Shown here: piece after piece, positions 44,677-53,213 of the stretch
Layout of the letters: each line of letters opens with the position of its first letter
Numbering within the stretch: position 1 is the stretch's first letter
Source of the DNA: Acidobacteriaceae bacterium TAA 166
Lineage (GTDB): Bacteria; Acidobacteriota; Terriglobia; Terriglobales; Acidobacteriaceae
Length of the DNA stretch: 64,000 bases
Assembly (NCBI GenBank): GCA_000421065.1
Contig: ATWD01000002.1
Location: 310,001-374,000, forward strand
Direction of reading: 5' to 3'
The notes under the pieces: generated by a model
The model's database searches: none
What the model saw: the letters and a program-made list of their open reading frames with translations, nothing else
What the model was told of the DNA's origin: nothing
Program-made: the position numbers and the translations under genes

Positions 44677-45732
44677 GTGCAGACCACCGCGATCGACATC
44701 CAGCAGAACGTCCCCCTCGCCCCCTTCACCACCCTCCTCATCGGCGGACCGGCCCGTTTTTTCTGCGAGATCCATACCGAATCCAGTCTCCTCGAGGCCC
44801 TCACCTTCGCCCGCGAGCACAACCTGCCCATCTTCGTCCTCGGCGGCGGCAGCAATCTCCTCGTCTCTGATGCCGGCTTCTACGGCCTCGTCCTCCACAT
44901 CGTCCTCGACGGACCCATCGCTCCGGTCAATCGCGACAGCCGGGTCGAGTTCACCCTCCCCGCCGGGATCGAATGGAACCGCTTCGTCCTCTCCGTATGC
45001 GAGCAGGGAATCAGCGGCGTCGAATGCCTGGCCGGAATCCCCGGAACCGTCGGCGGAACTCCCGTCCAGAATGTCGGGGCCTACGGGCAGGAGGTCTCCG
45101 AGACCATCGCCTCCGTCCGCGCCCTCGACCTCGAGACCCTCCACTTCGTCGATCTCCCCAACCAGCAGTGCGGCTTCGCCTATCGCCGCAGCCTCTTCAA
45201 CACCACCCACCGCGGCCGCTACATTGTCACCGCCGTTACCTTCCGCTTCGATCCCTCACGCAGTCCCCATCTCACCTACGCCGACCTCACCCGGCACTTC
45301 GGCGAAGCCCAGCCCGCCCCGCTCGAGATCTATCACGCCGTCCGCCAGATCCGCCACGCCAAGGGCATGCTGATCGTAGAGGGAGAGCCCGACAGCCGGA
45401 GCGCCGGCTCCTTCTTCAAGAACCCCATCGTTTCTCGCGAAACCCTCGAACACGTCGCTCGAACGCTCCGCCTCGGTGCCGAAGAGATCCCGCACTGGCC
45501 GACTGAAGAAGATCGCATCAAGCTCCCCGCCGCCTGGCTGCTCGAGCGCGCCGGCTTCGTCAAGGGATACGTCCTTGGCAACGCCGGCATCTCCTCGCGC
45601 CACACCCTCGCGCTCATCAACCGCGGCCACGCCACCGCCTCCGAGATCTTCGCCCTCCGCAACGCCATCCAGCAAAAGGTTGAAGATCTCTTCCACATCC
45701 GTCTCGAGCAGGAGCCCGTCCAGCTCGGCTGA
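44677..45732 (+). CDS. murB: UDP-N-acetylenolpyruvoylglucosamine reductase
   Basis: A 351-residue FAD enzyme of peptidoglycan precursor synthesis (type I MurB). FAD-binding motifs include IFVLGGGSNLLVSD and GIPGTVGGTPVQNVGAYGQE; the catalytic Ser is in GSFFKNP. The length matches the Escherichia coli type rather than the short Gram-positive type. GTG 44677 starts the protein with no obvious ribosome site. It is followed immediately by repeat copy D. Confidence 0.92.
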   Translation: MQTTAIDIQQNVPLAPFTTLLIGGPARFFCEIHTESSLLEALTFAREHNLPIFVLGGGSNLLVSDAGFYGLVLHIVLDGPIAPVNRDSRVEFTLPAGIEWNRFVLSVCEQGISGVECLAGIPGTVGGTPVQNVGAYGQEVSETIASVRALDLETLHFVDLPNQQCGFAYRRSLFNTTHRGRYIVTAVTFRFDPSRSPHLTYADLTRHFGEAQPAPLEIYHAVRQIRHAKGMLIVEGEPDSRSAGSFFKNPIVSRETLEHVARTLRLGAEEIPHWPTEEDRIKLPAAWLLERAGFVKGYVLGNAGISSRHTLALINRGHATASEIFALRNAIQQKVEDLFHIRLEQEPVQLG

Positions 45733-45916
45733 CAAGGCCGGGCGCTGCCGCGCGGGTGGCACCCACTTCGTGGGGTGTATACCGACTTCGCCGTGGGCCT
45801 CCCGCTGGTCGGCACAAGAATCTCCCAAGCAACTAACGGGAACCGCGACCCAAAGAGCACACACACGTCACGAAGGGTGTGACCCACGCGCAGTGGGCCC
45901 AGCCGGCAGGCTGGCC
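45733..45916. repeat. Dispersed palindromic element, copy D
   Basis: A full-length copy between murB and modC. The left arm has GGGCGCTGCCGCGCGGGTGG, ACTTCGTGGGG and GTGGGCCTCCCGCTGGTCGG; the right arm has ACGTCACGAAGGGTGTGACC and CACGCGCAGTGGGCCC. The last 48 bases also encode the final residues and stop of the minus-strand modC gene. Confidence 0.75.
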
Positions 45917-46647
45917 CCCAATCGCTCGAGCAACCGCCAGCGCTCCTCCGCCAGAACCACCTCTACCGCGCCCTGCTCCGCGACCCTGCCCTCCGCAATC
46001 CGGATCACCTCGGCTCCCAGCCGAAACGCCTCCCCAAGATCATGCGTCACCGACAGCACGGGAACTCCCCACCGCTCCAGCCACTCCCGCAACCCCACCA
46101 GAAGCTCATCCCTCAGGGCCGCGTCGAGACCCGTGAACGGCTCATCCAGCAGCAGCAGCGCCCCACACGGCCCCTGGAACGTCACCGCCGACACCACCGC
46201 CCGCGCGACCGAGGCCCGTTGTCTCTCGCCCCCGCTCAGTTCACGCGGCCTTCGATCCGCAAGCTCGTCCAACTGGAACAGCGACATCACCTGCTCGGCA
46301 ATCTCTCTAGCATCGTGAGGCTTTGACGTCCAACCGCTCCCGTACAGCAGATTTCCAAGCACCGATCGATGAGGAAACATCCACGCCGTCTGCATCGCGC
46401 TGCGTACCGGCCGCAGATGCGGTGGAACAAACCTCCCTGCATCACGATCCACCAAAACCAGATCATCCTTTTCAATCAATCCCGCCTCCGGACGCACGAA
46501 TCCTGCAATCGTTCGCAGTACCGTCGTCTTCCCGCAGCCAGAAGGCCCGAACAGCACCGTCCACCGCTGCTTCAGCGAAAATTCCACATCGAGCGTCACC
46601 CCACCCACGCGATGCCTCATCCTCACGCTCAGATGGCTATCGGACAA
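45868..46647 (-). CDS. modC: Molybdate ABC transporter ATP-binding protein
   Basis: A 259-residue ABC ATPase. Walker A is GPSGCGKTT, signature LSGGERQR, Walker B LLLLDEPFTGLD with the normal Glu, followed by the switch LSVTHD. It lacks the C-terminal molybdate-binding TOBE domain of longer ModC proteins. The start overlaps modB by 11 bases, so the two are coupled. The last dozen residues (PAGPTARGSHPS) are encoded inside repeat copy D, so the native C-terminus may have been replaced. Molybdate import with ModB and ModA is the expected role. Confidence 0.88.
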   Translation of the reverse strand: MSDSHLSVRMRHRVGGVTLDVEFSLKQRWTVLFGPSGCGKTTVLRTIAGFVRPEAGLIEKDDLVLVDRDAGRFVPPHLRPVRSAMQTAWMFPHRSVLGNLLYGSGWTSKPHDAREIAEQVMSLFQLDELADRRPRELSGGERQRASVARAVVSAVTFQGPCGALLLLDEPFTGLDAALRDELLVGLREWLERWGVPVLSVTHDLGEAFRLGAEVIRIAEGRVAEQGAVEVVLAEERWRLLERLGASLPAGPTARGSHPS

Positions 46648-47323
46648 CGTCGGCCTGCCTTCCCTCGCCCCTGCGAACGCTGGGCAAAAGATAGATCACC
46701 ACCAGCGCCGCCGCCGCAAAACCCACCAGCGCCAGCGCCGTCCGGTTCGCCGCGGCATAGCTCCCCTCCTGCACCAGGTCGTAGATCGAGATCGACAGCG
46801 TTCGCGTCGCTCCCGGAATATTTCCTCCCAGCATCAGCACCACCCCGAACTCGCCCACCGTGTGGGTAAACGTCAGCACCGCGCCGGTCAGCAGGGAAGC
46901 CCGCGCCATCGGAAGCACGACCGAAGAGAACACCCTCCAGGGCGAAGCTCCCAGCCCCTCTGCCGCTTCGATATATCCCCGGTCCACCGCCTCAAACCCC
47001 GCCACCAGCGGCTGCACTGCAAACGGAAGACTGTACAGCACCGACCCGATCAACAATCCCTCGAAGCTGAACGCCAGCGGATGCCCCACCACCTGGATCA
47101 GCATCCGCCCCGGCGCCGTCAGCGGCCCCATCGCCACCAGCAGATAAAACCCCAGCACCGTCGGGGGAAGCACCAGCGGCAACGCCACCACCGCCTGCAC
47201 CAGCGCCGTCAGCAGCCCCTGCCGCGACGCAATCCACCATGCCAGCGGCAACGCCACGAGCAACAGAATCGCCGTCGTCGCGGCAGCCAGCCGCAGGGTC
47301 AGCCAGAGAGCTTCCAGATCCAT
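46637..47323 (-). CDS. modB: Molybdate ABC transporter permease
   Basis: A 228-residue inner-membrane permease with about five spans. The ABC permease loop is EAAEGLGASPWRVFSSVVLP, and LALPLVLPPTVLGFYLL is typical of ModB. It forms the channel for molybdate. It overlaps modC downstream. An NAD-binding protein gene lies immediately upstream on the same strand, separating it from modA. Confidence 0.9.
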   Translation of the reverse strand: MDLEALWLTLRLAAATTAILLLVALPLAWWIASRQGLLTALVQAVVALPLVLPPTVLGFYLLVAMGPLTAPGRMLIQVVGHPLAFSFEGLLIGSVLYSLPFAVQPLVAGFEAVDRGYIEAAEGLGASPWRVFSSVVLPMARASLLTGAVLTFTHTVGEFGVVLMLGGNIPGATRTLSISIYDLVQEGSYAAANRTALALVGFAAAALVVIYLLPSVRRGEGRQADVVR

Positions 47324-47382
47324 GAAAGACAGCCTAAATGCTGGGGCGCGATGTGACGCAACGAAGCGGTTCGCTCGCCTCT

Positions 47383-48036
47383 CTACTCTCGTGCGAGCTT
47401 CTTGATCTGACGATGAGAGAGAACGGTGTACACCTCCGCATCCGGAGAAGTGGCCCGGCGAACCATGGCCCTCGAAAGCGTATCGACCCCGATGACAATC
47501 GGAGCCAGAAGGGCGCTCAGGATATGATTCGCACCTTTCGGCAGGATCCCGGCGGGCCGGAAGGACGTGGCGTGAAAAAAAGACGAACTCCTCTGCAGGT
47601 CGTACAAGGCGCGTTCTGTCCTTCCCTTGAGATGACGGGTCTCTCGCTGCCAGGGAAGCCTTGCGCTCTCGCTGGGATCGGCTCCCATTCCGCTCAGATA
47701 GCAGAACTGGAATGGAGCAGCAATTCGCTCAGCCACAGCGGTCGCGAACGCGAAAGGAAACGTGAAGGTGCCACGCCGATAGCTCTCCGAATCCGGAGCG
47801 TCGGCCGCTTTTCCTCCCAGTGTCCAGATACAGGCCGCGTGGCTTGCCATATCCCTTGCCAGGGGTTCGTCATAGGCGGAGAAATCCGAATGAAGGAGCG
47901 TCCTCAACTTCGGAGAATCGAACGCGATCGCGCGGCGAGTCAGGCACGTTACCTGCGTGATCGCAGGCATCCTCAACAGCTGCTCCAGAACCTCCGACCC
48001 TACGAATCCGGTCGCTCCTGTCAGGATCACCTTCAC
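47383..48036 (-). CDS. Atypical short-chain dehydrogenase / NAD(P)-binding protein
   Basis: A 217-residue Rossmann-fold protein with the NAD(P) motif LTGATGFVGSEVLEQLLR at residues 5-22 and FQFCYLSGMGAD in the middle. It resembles the short NmrA/epimerase-like group without a clear YxxxK site. It sits between modA and modB on the same strand but has no evident molybdate role. Its ATG overlaps the stop of the regulator remnant upstream (ATGA), suggesting that the pair moved here together. Confidence 0.8.
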   Translation of the reverse strand: MKVILTGATGFVGSEVLEQLLRMPAITQVTCLTRRAIAFDSPKLRTLLHSDFSAYDEPLARDMASHAACIWTLGGKAADAPDSESYRRGTFTFPFAFATAVAERIAAPFQFCYLSGMGADPSESARLPWQRETRHLKGRTERALYDLQRSSSFFHATSFRPAGILPKGANHILSALLAPIVIGVDTLSRAMVRRATSPDAEVYTVLSHRQIKKLARE

Positions 48037-48236
48037 CTTGCATCTCCTGTGCCTGGAGCGGGCATATCTTCTGCGGGAAGCAGCATGTCGAAGATTCTCC
48101 CGAGCAGAGTCTCAACCCTCCGGACGCTCATCCCCTTCGGCTCAAGGCTGGACTTCAGAACCATGGCCGAAAGCACTACTCCTAGTACGCCGGCTTGCCT
48201 GGCCGAGAACGCTCGCGAGAGAGACCTACGGAATGG
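48033..48236 (-). pseudogene. Probable C-terminal remnant of a TetR-type regulator
   Basis: About 65 codons, reading SLSRAFSARQAGVLGVVLSA then MVLKSSLEPKGMSVRRVETLLG and RIFDMLLP, lie directly after the modA stop in a different frame. The helical, Leu-rich character and the ATGA overlap with the dehydrogenase start look like the end of a TetR-family regulator coupled to that gene. The N-terminal HTH is absent; the frame continues upstream only as a shadow of modA. Assignment to TetR is from sequence impression. Confidence 0.4.
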
Positions 48237-48238
48237 TT

Positions 48239-48997
48239 CTATCGCACCGGCTCCAGCCCCATCGGGGCCAGGCTCGCCTGCACCTCCGGCCTCAACAGCC
48301 AGTCCAGAAACGCATGCGCTTCGGCCTTGTGGTCCGACTTCGCCATCACCACCGCGCACTGCAGGATCGGCGTATACGTCGCACCCGGAACCAGCACCAT
48401 CGTCCCCTCCGACTGAAACCTCGCCGTGCTCGCCGCCGTCAGCGAGATCAGCCCCAGCTGCGCGTTTCCCGACTCCACAAACTGCGCCGCCTGCGCGATA
48501 TTCTCCGCCACCACCAGGTGCGGCTTGACCGTGTCGTACATCTTCAGCCGCTGCAGAGCCATCACCGCCGCCTGCCCATAGGGAGCATGCAGGTCGTTCG
48601 CAATCGCCACCCGCTGGACCCGCTTATCGACCAGCGAATCGAGCGTAATCGGCTGCAGCGGAGAATCTTTCCGGGCCCACAATACCAGCGTCCCTCGCGC
48701 ATACTGGGTCGGTGCCTTGTCGTCCGCCAGCCCAGCGGCCACGACCTTCTCTGGGTAAACAAAGTCCGCCCCCAGGAACAAGTCAATCGGAGCCCCATTG
48801 ATGATCTGGGTCGCCAGATTCCCCGACGACCCAAAGCTCGTCATCAACTTCACCCCGGTCGCCTTCTCATAGCGTTCGGCCAGCACCGGCAGAACCGGCT
48901 GCAGATCCGCCGCCGCCGCCACCCGCAGCTCCTTCTTCGCCTGTCCCCAGGCGGAGACCGTCATCGAAATTCCAAATAAAATAGCCGCAAAAAACAC
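48239..48997 (-). CDS. modA: Molybdate-binding periplasmic protein
   Basis: A substrate-binding protein of the ModA family, about 252 residues from GTG 48997. A hydrophobic signal ends near AWGQ. The oxyanion-binding segments are AAAADLQPVL, SFGSSGNLATQI and APIDLFLGAD, and the C-terminal half includes NAQLGLISL. It captures molybdate or tungstate. The start is uncertain: an in-frame GTG at 49069 would give a more basic N-terminus but would overlap the divergent thrC start by 16 bases. It is separated from modBC by two unrelated minus-strand genes. Confidence 0.88.
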   Translation of the reverse strand: MFFAAILFGISMTVSAWGQAKKELRVAAAADLQPVLPVLAERYEKATGVKLMTSFGSSGNLATQIINGAPIDLFLGADFVYPEKVVAAGLADDKAPTQYARGTLVLWARKDSPLQPITLDSLVDKRVQRVAIANDLHAPYGQAAVMALQRLKMYDTVKPHLVVAENIAQAAQFVESGNAQLGLISLTAASTARFQSEGTMVLVPGATYTPILQCAVVMAKSDHKAEAHAFLDWLLRPEVQASLAPMGLEPVR

Positions 48998-49053
48998 AGA
49001 TTTACGGCCAATTTTTGGCTGACTCCGCCGAGTACGATACCCTAACCTAAACC

Positions 49054-50451
49054 ATGAAAGTCGCGACACATCAGCTCCGATGCACAGAGTGCGGCGCCAG
49101 GATTGCCGGCAGCGCTGTGAATAGCATATTCCGCTGCCCCATCTGCAACGGTCTCTACGACGTCATCTATCCCTGGTCTACCCTCCCGGAGAGCGATACT
49201 CCCGCCTCCGATAGCAAGCTCCCCAACGCCAGCGCCCTCCGCTGGCTCTGGCAGGAGCGCCGCACCTCCACCCTCTCCGTCGATCAGTCCGGAGTCTGGC
49301 GCTTCCGCGACCTCCTTCCCATCGTCGACGACCTCGACAACGTCGTCACCCTCCGCGAGGGCAACACTCCTCTCTACGATCTCCCCCGAGCCTCCAAGGC
49401 CCTCGGCCTCCACTGGGTGCTCGCCAAGCACCAAGGCATGAACCCCACCGGCTCCTTCAAGGACACCGGCATGACCTCCGCCCTCTCCGTCGCCCGCGAG
49501 CGCGGCTTCGAGTGGGTCGCCTGCGCCTCCACCGGCAACACCTCCGCCGCCATGGCTGCCTACGCCGCCCGCGCCGGCCTGCGCTCCATCGTCTTCATCC
49601 CCGAGGGCAAGATAGCCTGGGGCAAGCTCTCCCAGTCCATGGACTATGGGGCCCTGACCATCCAGCTCAAGACCGACTTCGACGGCTGCGTCAATGTCCT
49701 CACCGACCTGGTCAACCGTTTCCCCATCATGCTGCTCAACTCCGTCAATCCCTACCGCCTCGAGGGCCAGAAGACCCCCGCCTTCGAACTGGTCGAGCAG
49801 CTGGAGTGGCAGGTCCCCGAGCACATCATCGTCCCCGGCGGCAACCTCGCCAACGGCTCCGCCCTCGCCAAGGGCTTCACCGAGATGCACCACCTCGGCC
49901 TCATCCCCCGCATCCCCAAGATCAGCATCATCCAGGCCGAAGGCGCCAACCCCCTCTACCTCACCCTGCAGGAGAACGGCGGCGAGCAGCTCGTCCCGGT
50001 CAAGGCTAACACCCGCGCCACGGCTATCCGCATCGGCAATCCCGCCTCCTGGCGCAAGGCCCTCCGCGCTCTCCGAACCACCGGAGGATGGTGCGAGCAG
50101 GTCTCCGAGCAGGAGATCGCCCTCGCCAAGGCCGAGATCGGCTCCGAGGGCATCGGCTGCGAGCCCGCCTCCGCCGTCACCCTCGCCGGGCTCAAGAAGC
50201 TGGTCGCCCAGGGCAAGATCGGCCCCGAGGAGCGCGTCGTCCTCATCCTCACCGGCCACACCCTCAAGGACTCCACCTTCACCATCGACTACCATCGCAA
50301 CGAGCTCTTCACCGACGAGGAGCAGGCCCAGATCTCTCCCACCGATCAGCTGGTCCACGCCGCGCTCCGCAAGCCGCCCGTCGTGCTCGAACCCGACACC
50401 GACACCGTCTTCCGAGAGCTCGAGTCCCAGATGAGATTAGCCCTCGCATGA
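49054..50451 (+). CDS. thrC: Threonine synthase
   Basis: A 465-residue PLP enzyme converting O-phosphohomoserine to threonine. An N-terminal zinc-ribbon-like segment (CTEC and CPIC) precedes the fold. The PLP Lys136 is in NPTGSFKDTGM; ACASTGNTSAAMAAYAARAG and the glycine loop VPGGNLANG follow. It overlaps thrB by four bases (ATGA), so the two are coupled. It is divergent from modA with little space between. Confidence 0.92.
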   Translation: MKVATHQLRCTECGARIAGSAVNSIFRCPICNGLYDVIYPWSTLPESDTPASDSKLPNASALRWLWQERRTSTLSVDQSGVWRFRDLLPIVDDLDNVVTLREGNTPLYDLPRASKALGLHWVLAKHQGMNPTGSFKDTGMTSALSVARERGFEWVACASTGNTSAAMAAYAARAGLRSIVFIPEGKIAWGKLSQSMDYGALTIQLKTDFDGCVNVLTDLVNRFPIMLLNSVNPYRLEGQKTPAFELVEQLEWQVPEHIIVPGGNLANGSALAKGFTEMHHLGLIPRIPKISIIQAEGANPLYLTLQENGGEQLVPVKANTRATAIRIGNPASWRKALRALRTTGGWCEQVSEQEIALAKAEIGSEGIGCEPASAVTLAGLKKLVAQGKIGPEERVVLILTGHTLKDSTFTIDYHRNELFTDEEQAQISPTDQLVHAALRKPPVVLEPDTDTVFRELESQMRLALA

Positions 50452-51368
50452 TACTGATGAATCAGGATAAAGCTCCATCCCTCCACCTCCGTCTCCCGGC
50501 AACCTCGGCCAACCTTGGCCCAGGCTTCGATGCCCTCGGTCTGGCCATGGCCCTCTATCTCGAGATCGATGCCAGCATCTCCAATACCGGAGCCTTCTCC
50601 ATCGAGGCCACCGGACGCAACGCCCAGGCCTGCTCCGTTATCGAGAACAACCTCATCTTCACCACCTACGTGGACATCCTGGCGAACACCGGTCAGGTCG
50701 CCCGTCCCCTCCATCTGGCCATGGACAATCAGATCCCTCTCGGCATGGGCTGTGGATCGAGTGCCGCCGCCCTCATCGCCGGCGTCTCCTTGGCCAATCA
50801 CTTCGGCCAGCTCCACTGGACCCCCCAGCAGGTCCTCGAAGAGGCATGCCGACGCGAGGGCCATCCGGATAACGTCGCCGCCTGCATGTATGGCGGAATG
50901 ACGGTATCCGCGATATCGGGTATTGACGTAAAAACAGCAACTTACAGCAACTCTTTCAACTGGAACCTGATCCTGGCCCTTCCCTCGGCGAGCCTCTCCA
51001 CCTCCAAGGCCCGGGCCATGCTTCCCGAGCGCTATAGCCGCGCCGACGCGGTCACGAACATTCAGGCCACCGCGCTTCTGGTCTCCGCCTTCGCTCTTGG
51101 CCGTGGCGATCTCCTCTCCACCGCCATGCAGGACCGCATCCACCAGCCCTACCGGCAGGAGGCCTGCCCCTTACTTCCGCGGCTGCTTCCTCTCTCGGGA
51201 ACCCCAGGCATCCTCGGCGTGGCCCTCAGCGGAGCCGGTCCCTCCGTCCTGCTCATCACCGACGGCTCAACCGATGCTGGGGCGGCGATCTGCCAAGCCG
51301 CGCACGATCTCCAGGTGGAGATCGTGCCTACCCGCATTGCGGGTGGCATGGAGATGGCCCTTCGGTAA
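50448..51368 (+). CDS. thrB: Homoserine kinase
   Basis: A 306-residue GHMP kinase. The substrate motif ATSANLGPGFDALGLA is near residues 15-30, the ATP loop PLGMGCGSSAAALIAG near 96-111, and the C-terminal GALSGAGPSVLLI-type motif reads VALSGAGPSVLL. It phosphorylates homoserine for the coupled threonine synthase. ATG 50448 overlaps the thrC stop; ATG 50457 is an alternative. Homoserine dehydrogenase is not in the window. Confidence 0.92.
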   Translation: MILMNQDKAPSLHLRLPATSANLGPGFDALGLAMALYLEIDASISNTGAFSIEATGRNAQACSVIENNLIFTTYVDILANTGQVARPLHLAMDNQIPLGMGCGSSAAALIAGVSLANHFGQLHWTPQQVLEEACRREGHPDNVAACMYGGMTVSAISGIDVKTATYSNSFNWNLILALPSASLSTSKARAMLPERYSRADAVTNIQATALLVSAFALGRGDLLSTAMQDRIHQPYRQEACPLLPRLLPLSGTPGILGVALSGAGPSVLLITDGSTDAGAAICQAAHDLQVEIVPTRIAGGMEMALR

Positions 51369-51672
51369 CACTCCGGTAATATCTACCAAGTTACCTAAGA
51401 TTCCTTTACCTTTTTTCTTAAATTGCGTAAATTTTGCCTTGTGAGCAGTTCTGGGGAGGGCTGCGAACACCGCCCGTTGACCCCTCTTCAGGGGTCCGGG
51501 CGTTCTCATTTAACCGCCAACCTATCCAGCTGCCCAAATTAGGATTAGTCTCCACTTTTCCTGCACCTGCCGTCCAGATTTGAAACCAAAGACCCCTTCG
51601 CGCATCTATTATTGTGAAGGTTGCTCGGCCAGCTTGGGTGGCAATCGCAGAGCACTCTCGGAGGGATGATAG
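51369..51672. other. Intergenic region with stem-loop, no gene
   Basis: 304 bases between thrB and trxA. A compound stem-loop at 51472-51502 (inner GACCCCT-CTTC-AGGGGTC within CGCCC/GGGCG) may end the thrBC transcript, although it lies about 100 bases after the stop. The remainder is AT-rich and holds the trxA promoter; GGAGGGA precedes the trxA start. Confidence 0.55.
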
Positions 51673-52005
51673 ATGGCAGGTCAGTTCGTAACCGAAGTTA
51701 ACGACGCTAATTTTGAGAAGGACGTGCTCCAGTCGGAGCAGCCCGTTCTCGTAGATTTTTGGGCAGCATGGTGTGGCCCCTGTCGCGCGCTCGCCCCGGT
51801 CGTTGACGAGGTCGCCAGCTCTTATCAGGGCAAACTGAAGGTCATGAAGATGGACGTCGACGCAAACACCGCCACACCTATGCGTTACGGTATTCGCGGA
51901 ATTCCCGCCCTCCTGATCTTCAAGGGCGGCCAGGTCGCCGAGCAGATCGTTGGCTACGTCCCCAAGGATACCATCGACAAGTCCGTCACCAAGGTTCTCG
52001 CGTAA
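51673..52005 (+). CDS. trxA: Thioredoxin
   Basis: A 110-residue classical thioredoxin. The active site is WCGPC (C34, C37), preceded by VLVDFWAAW; the cis-Pro loop is GIRGIPALLIF. It reduces protein disulfides in the cytoplasm. Its stop codon lies in a 20-base imperfect tandem duplication (about 51991-52030), so a second copy of the gene end follows the stop. A strong terminator comes 45 bases later. Confidence 0.95.
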   Translation: MAGQFVTEVNDANFEKDVLQSEQPVLVDFWAAWCGPCRALAPVVDEVASSYQGKLKVMKMDVDANTATPMRYGIRGIPALLIFKGGQVAEQIVGYVPKDTIDKSVTKVLA

Positions 52006-52048
52006 ACAACAAGGTCCTCGCGTAAACTACGCGCAATAAGGATTTACG

Positions 52049-52085
52049 GCCCGGCACACAATCCTGTGCCGGGCTGTTTTGTTTT
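52049..52085 (+). terminator. Intrinsic terminator of trxA
   Basis: A 10-bp perfect stem (GCCCGGCACA / TGTGCCGGGC) with a six-base loop is followed by TGTTTTGTTTT. Confidence 0.93.
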
Positions 52086-52107
52086 AACTCTCGCAGGGCT
52101 CGCCCAA

Positions 52108-52638
52108 TCAGCGCTCCGCAACCAGCATGTATCCATTGGGACTGACGCGGCAGACGTCCTTCTCGGACGCATTCCAGCTGGTCCCATCGCTGTAAGCGAC
52201 CGACTCAAGGTCGATCCACTTCACGTTCGCGATCGACCTCACCGTCAGGTCCCTCTCAGCCCTTTGAAGGGCTCGAACATTCAGCTTGAAGTCGATGGTT
52301 CTGGCCAACATTCCACCTCTGGCCCCATCCACCGGCATCACGCGAGGAGCGGCGTCGTACCCCCTTACCGTGATCGTCACCGAGACAATCTCTCTCCTCT
52401 GCAGATTGCTGAGCGCCAGACGAAGTCTCTGCGATCTCTCCGATGGCGAGCCGCCCACCTGAACCGTACTCCCGATCCCTTGCCGCTGCGCATACATGGA
52501 TGCCGGACATGTCCCCTGGTCCTGCATGGCCGGCTGGATGGCAACCGGCGCGGAAGACACACCCTGCCCCAGGGCCAGCGCCGAGGAGGACAGAAGAGCC
52601 AGTGAGAAGGGCATCGCAAGACCGGAAGTGCGATTCAT
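52108..52638 (-). CDS. Exported protein of unknown function
   Basis: A 176-residue protein with a signal peptide (MNRTSGLAMPFSLALLSSSA, cleaved near LGQG). The mature part has SERSQRLRLALSNLQRREIV followed by beta-strand-like VTITVRGYD and NVKWIDLESVAYSDGTSW. Cysteines occur at CPASMY and KDVCRV and could pair. GGAGG lies 5 bases upstream of ATG 52638. I do not recognise the family. It is convergent with trxA. Confidence 0.7.
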   Translation of the reverse strand: MNRTSGLAMPFSLALLSSSALALGQGVSSAPVAIQPAMQDQGTCPASMYAQRQGIGSTVQVGGSPSERSQRLRLALSNLQRREIVSVTITVRGYDAAPRVMPVDGARGGMLARTIDFKLNVRALQRAERDLTVRSIANVKWIDLESVAYSDGTSWNASEKDVCRVSPNGYMLVAER

Positions 52639-53213
52639 ACAGACCTCCACGCGAGGAACTCGCCTCCAAGGTACTCCGTCCCCGCGACCGTGGCAAACCG
52701 GAAATGAGCCTGTTGAATCGCAGTGAGCGGGCAGGCACTCACGATACGAGGGCATGAGAGGATCGGCTCGACCGAGAGTGGTGGCCCAGGCTCCGGCCTC
52801 TCTATACGCCACCGGCGGACAACGATGGTCTTCTCCTGACGCCCGATCGGAGGCGAATCTCCATGATCTTCAATCCGGAACGGACACCGGCGCGGATCGT
52901 CGAGCTCTATCCCGCTCATCTGTACCTGAATCTTCTTCGGCGCCTGCGGAACCAGCCGGTTGACTCGAAGTCGCTCGACCGCTAGCTGGATTCGGTTCAG
53001 AGCCGAGGAATCCAGGCTGTCCATATCGGCGTAAATCGCGCCAGCTCAAAAGCCATTCGATTCTGGCGCAGTCGGAGCTTTCACGAGATATCGGCCGGCC
53101 AGGAGCAGGGGCGAACGCTTTGGATGGGCCGCCACCCGCAGGCCGGGTCATCCTGCGGATTCAACTGACCGCTCCCGGCAATCCCTGCCACCCCTCCCAT
53201 TACACTGTCATTA
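52639..53213. other. Long region without a confident gene
   Basis: 575 bases between the exported protein and the CorC-like gene. A minus-strand frame (52635-53024) begins NRIQLAVERLRVNRLVPQ and has a pattern slightly like the LRLALSNLQRREIV segment of the neighbour, but it then becomes low-complexity. It may be a decayed duplicate or chance. No RNA gene or repeat copy is seen. Confidence 0.4.

Noticed and set aside
49042..50358. Minus-strand frame of 438 codons over thrC
   Set aside because: Antisense shadow with repetitive Gly/Asp/Glu composition; thrC is certain from its PLP and zinc motifs.
52635..53024. Minus-strand frame of 129 codons with weak similarity to the neighbouring exported protein
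   Set aside because: No signal peptide or ribosome site and the second half is low-complexity; kept only as a note in the region entry.
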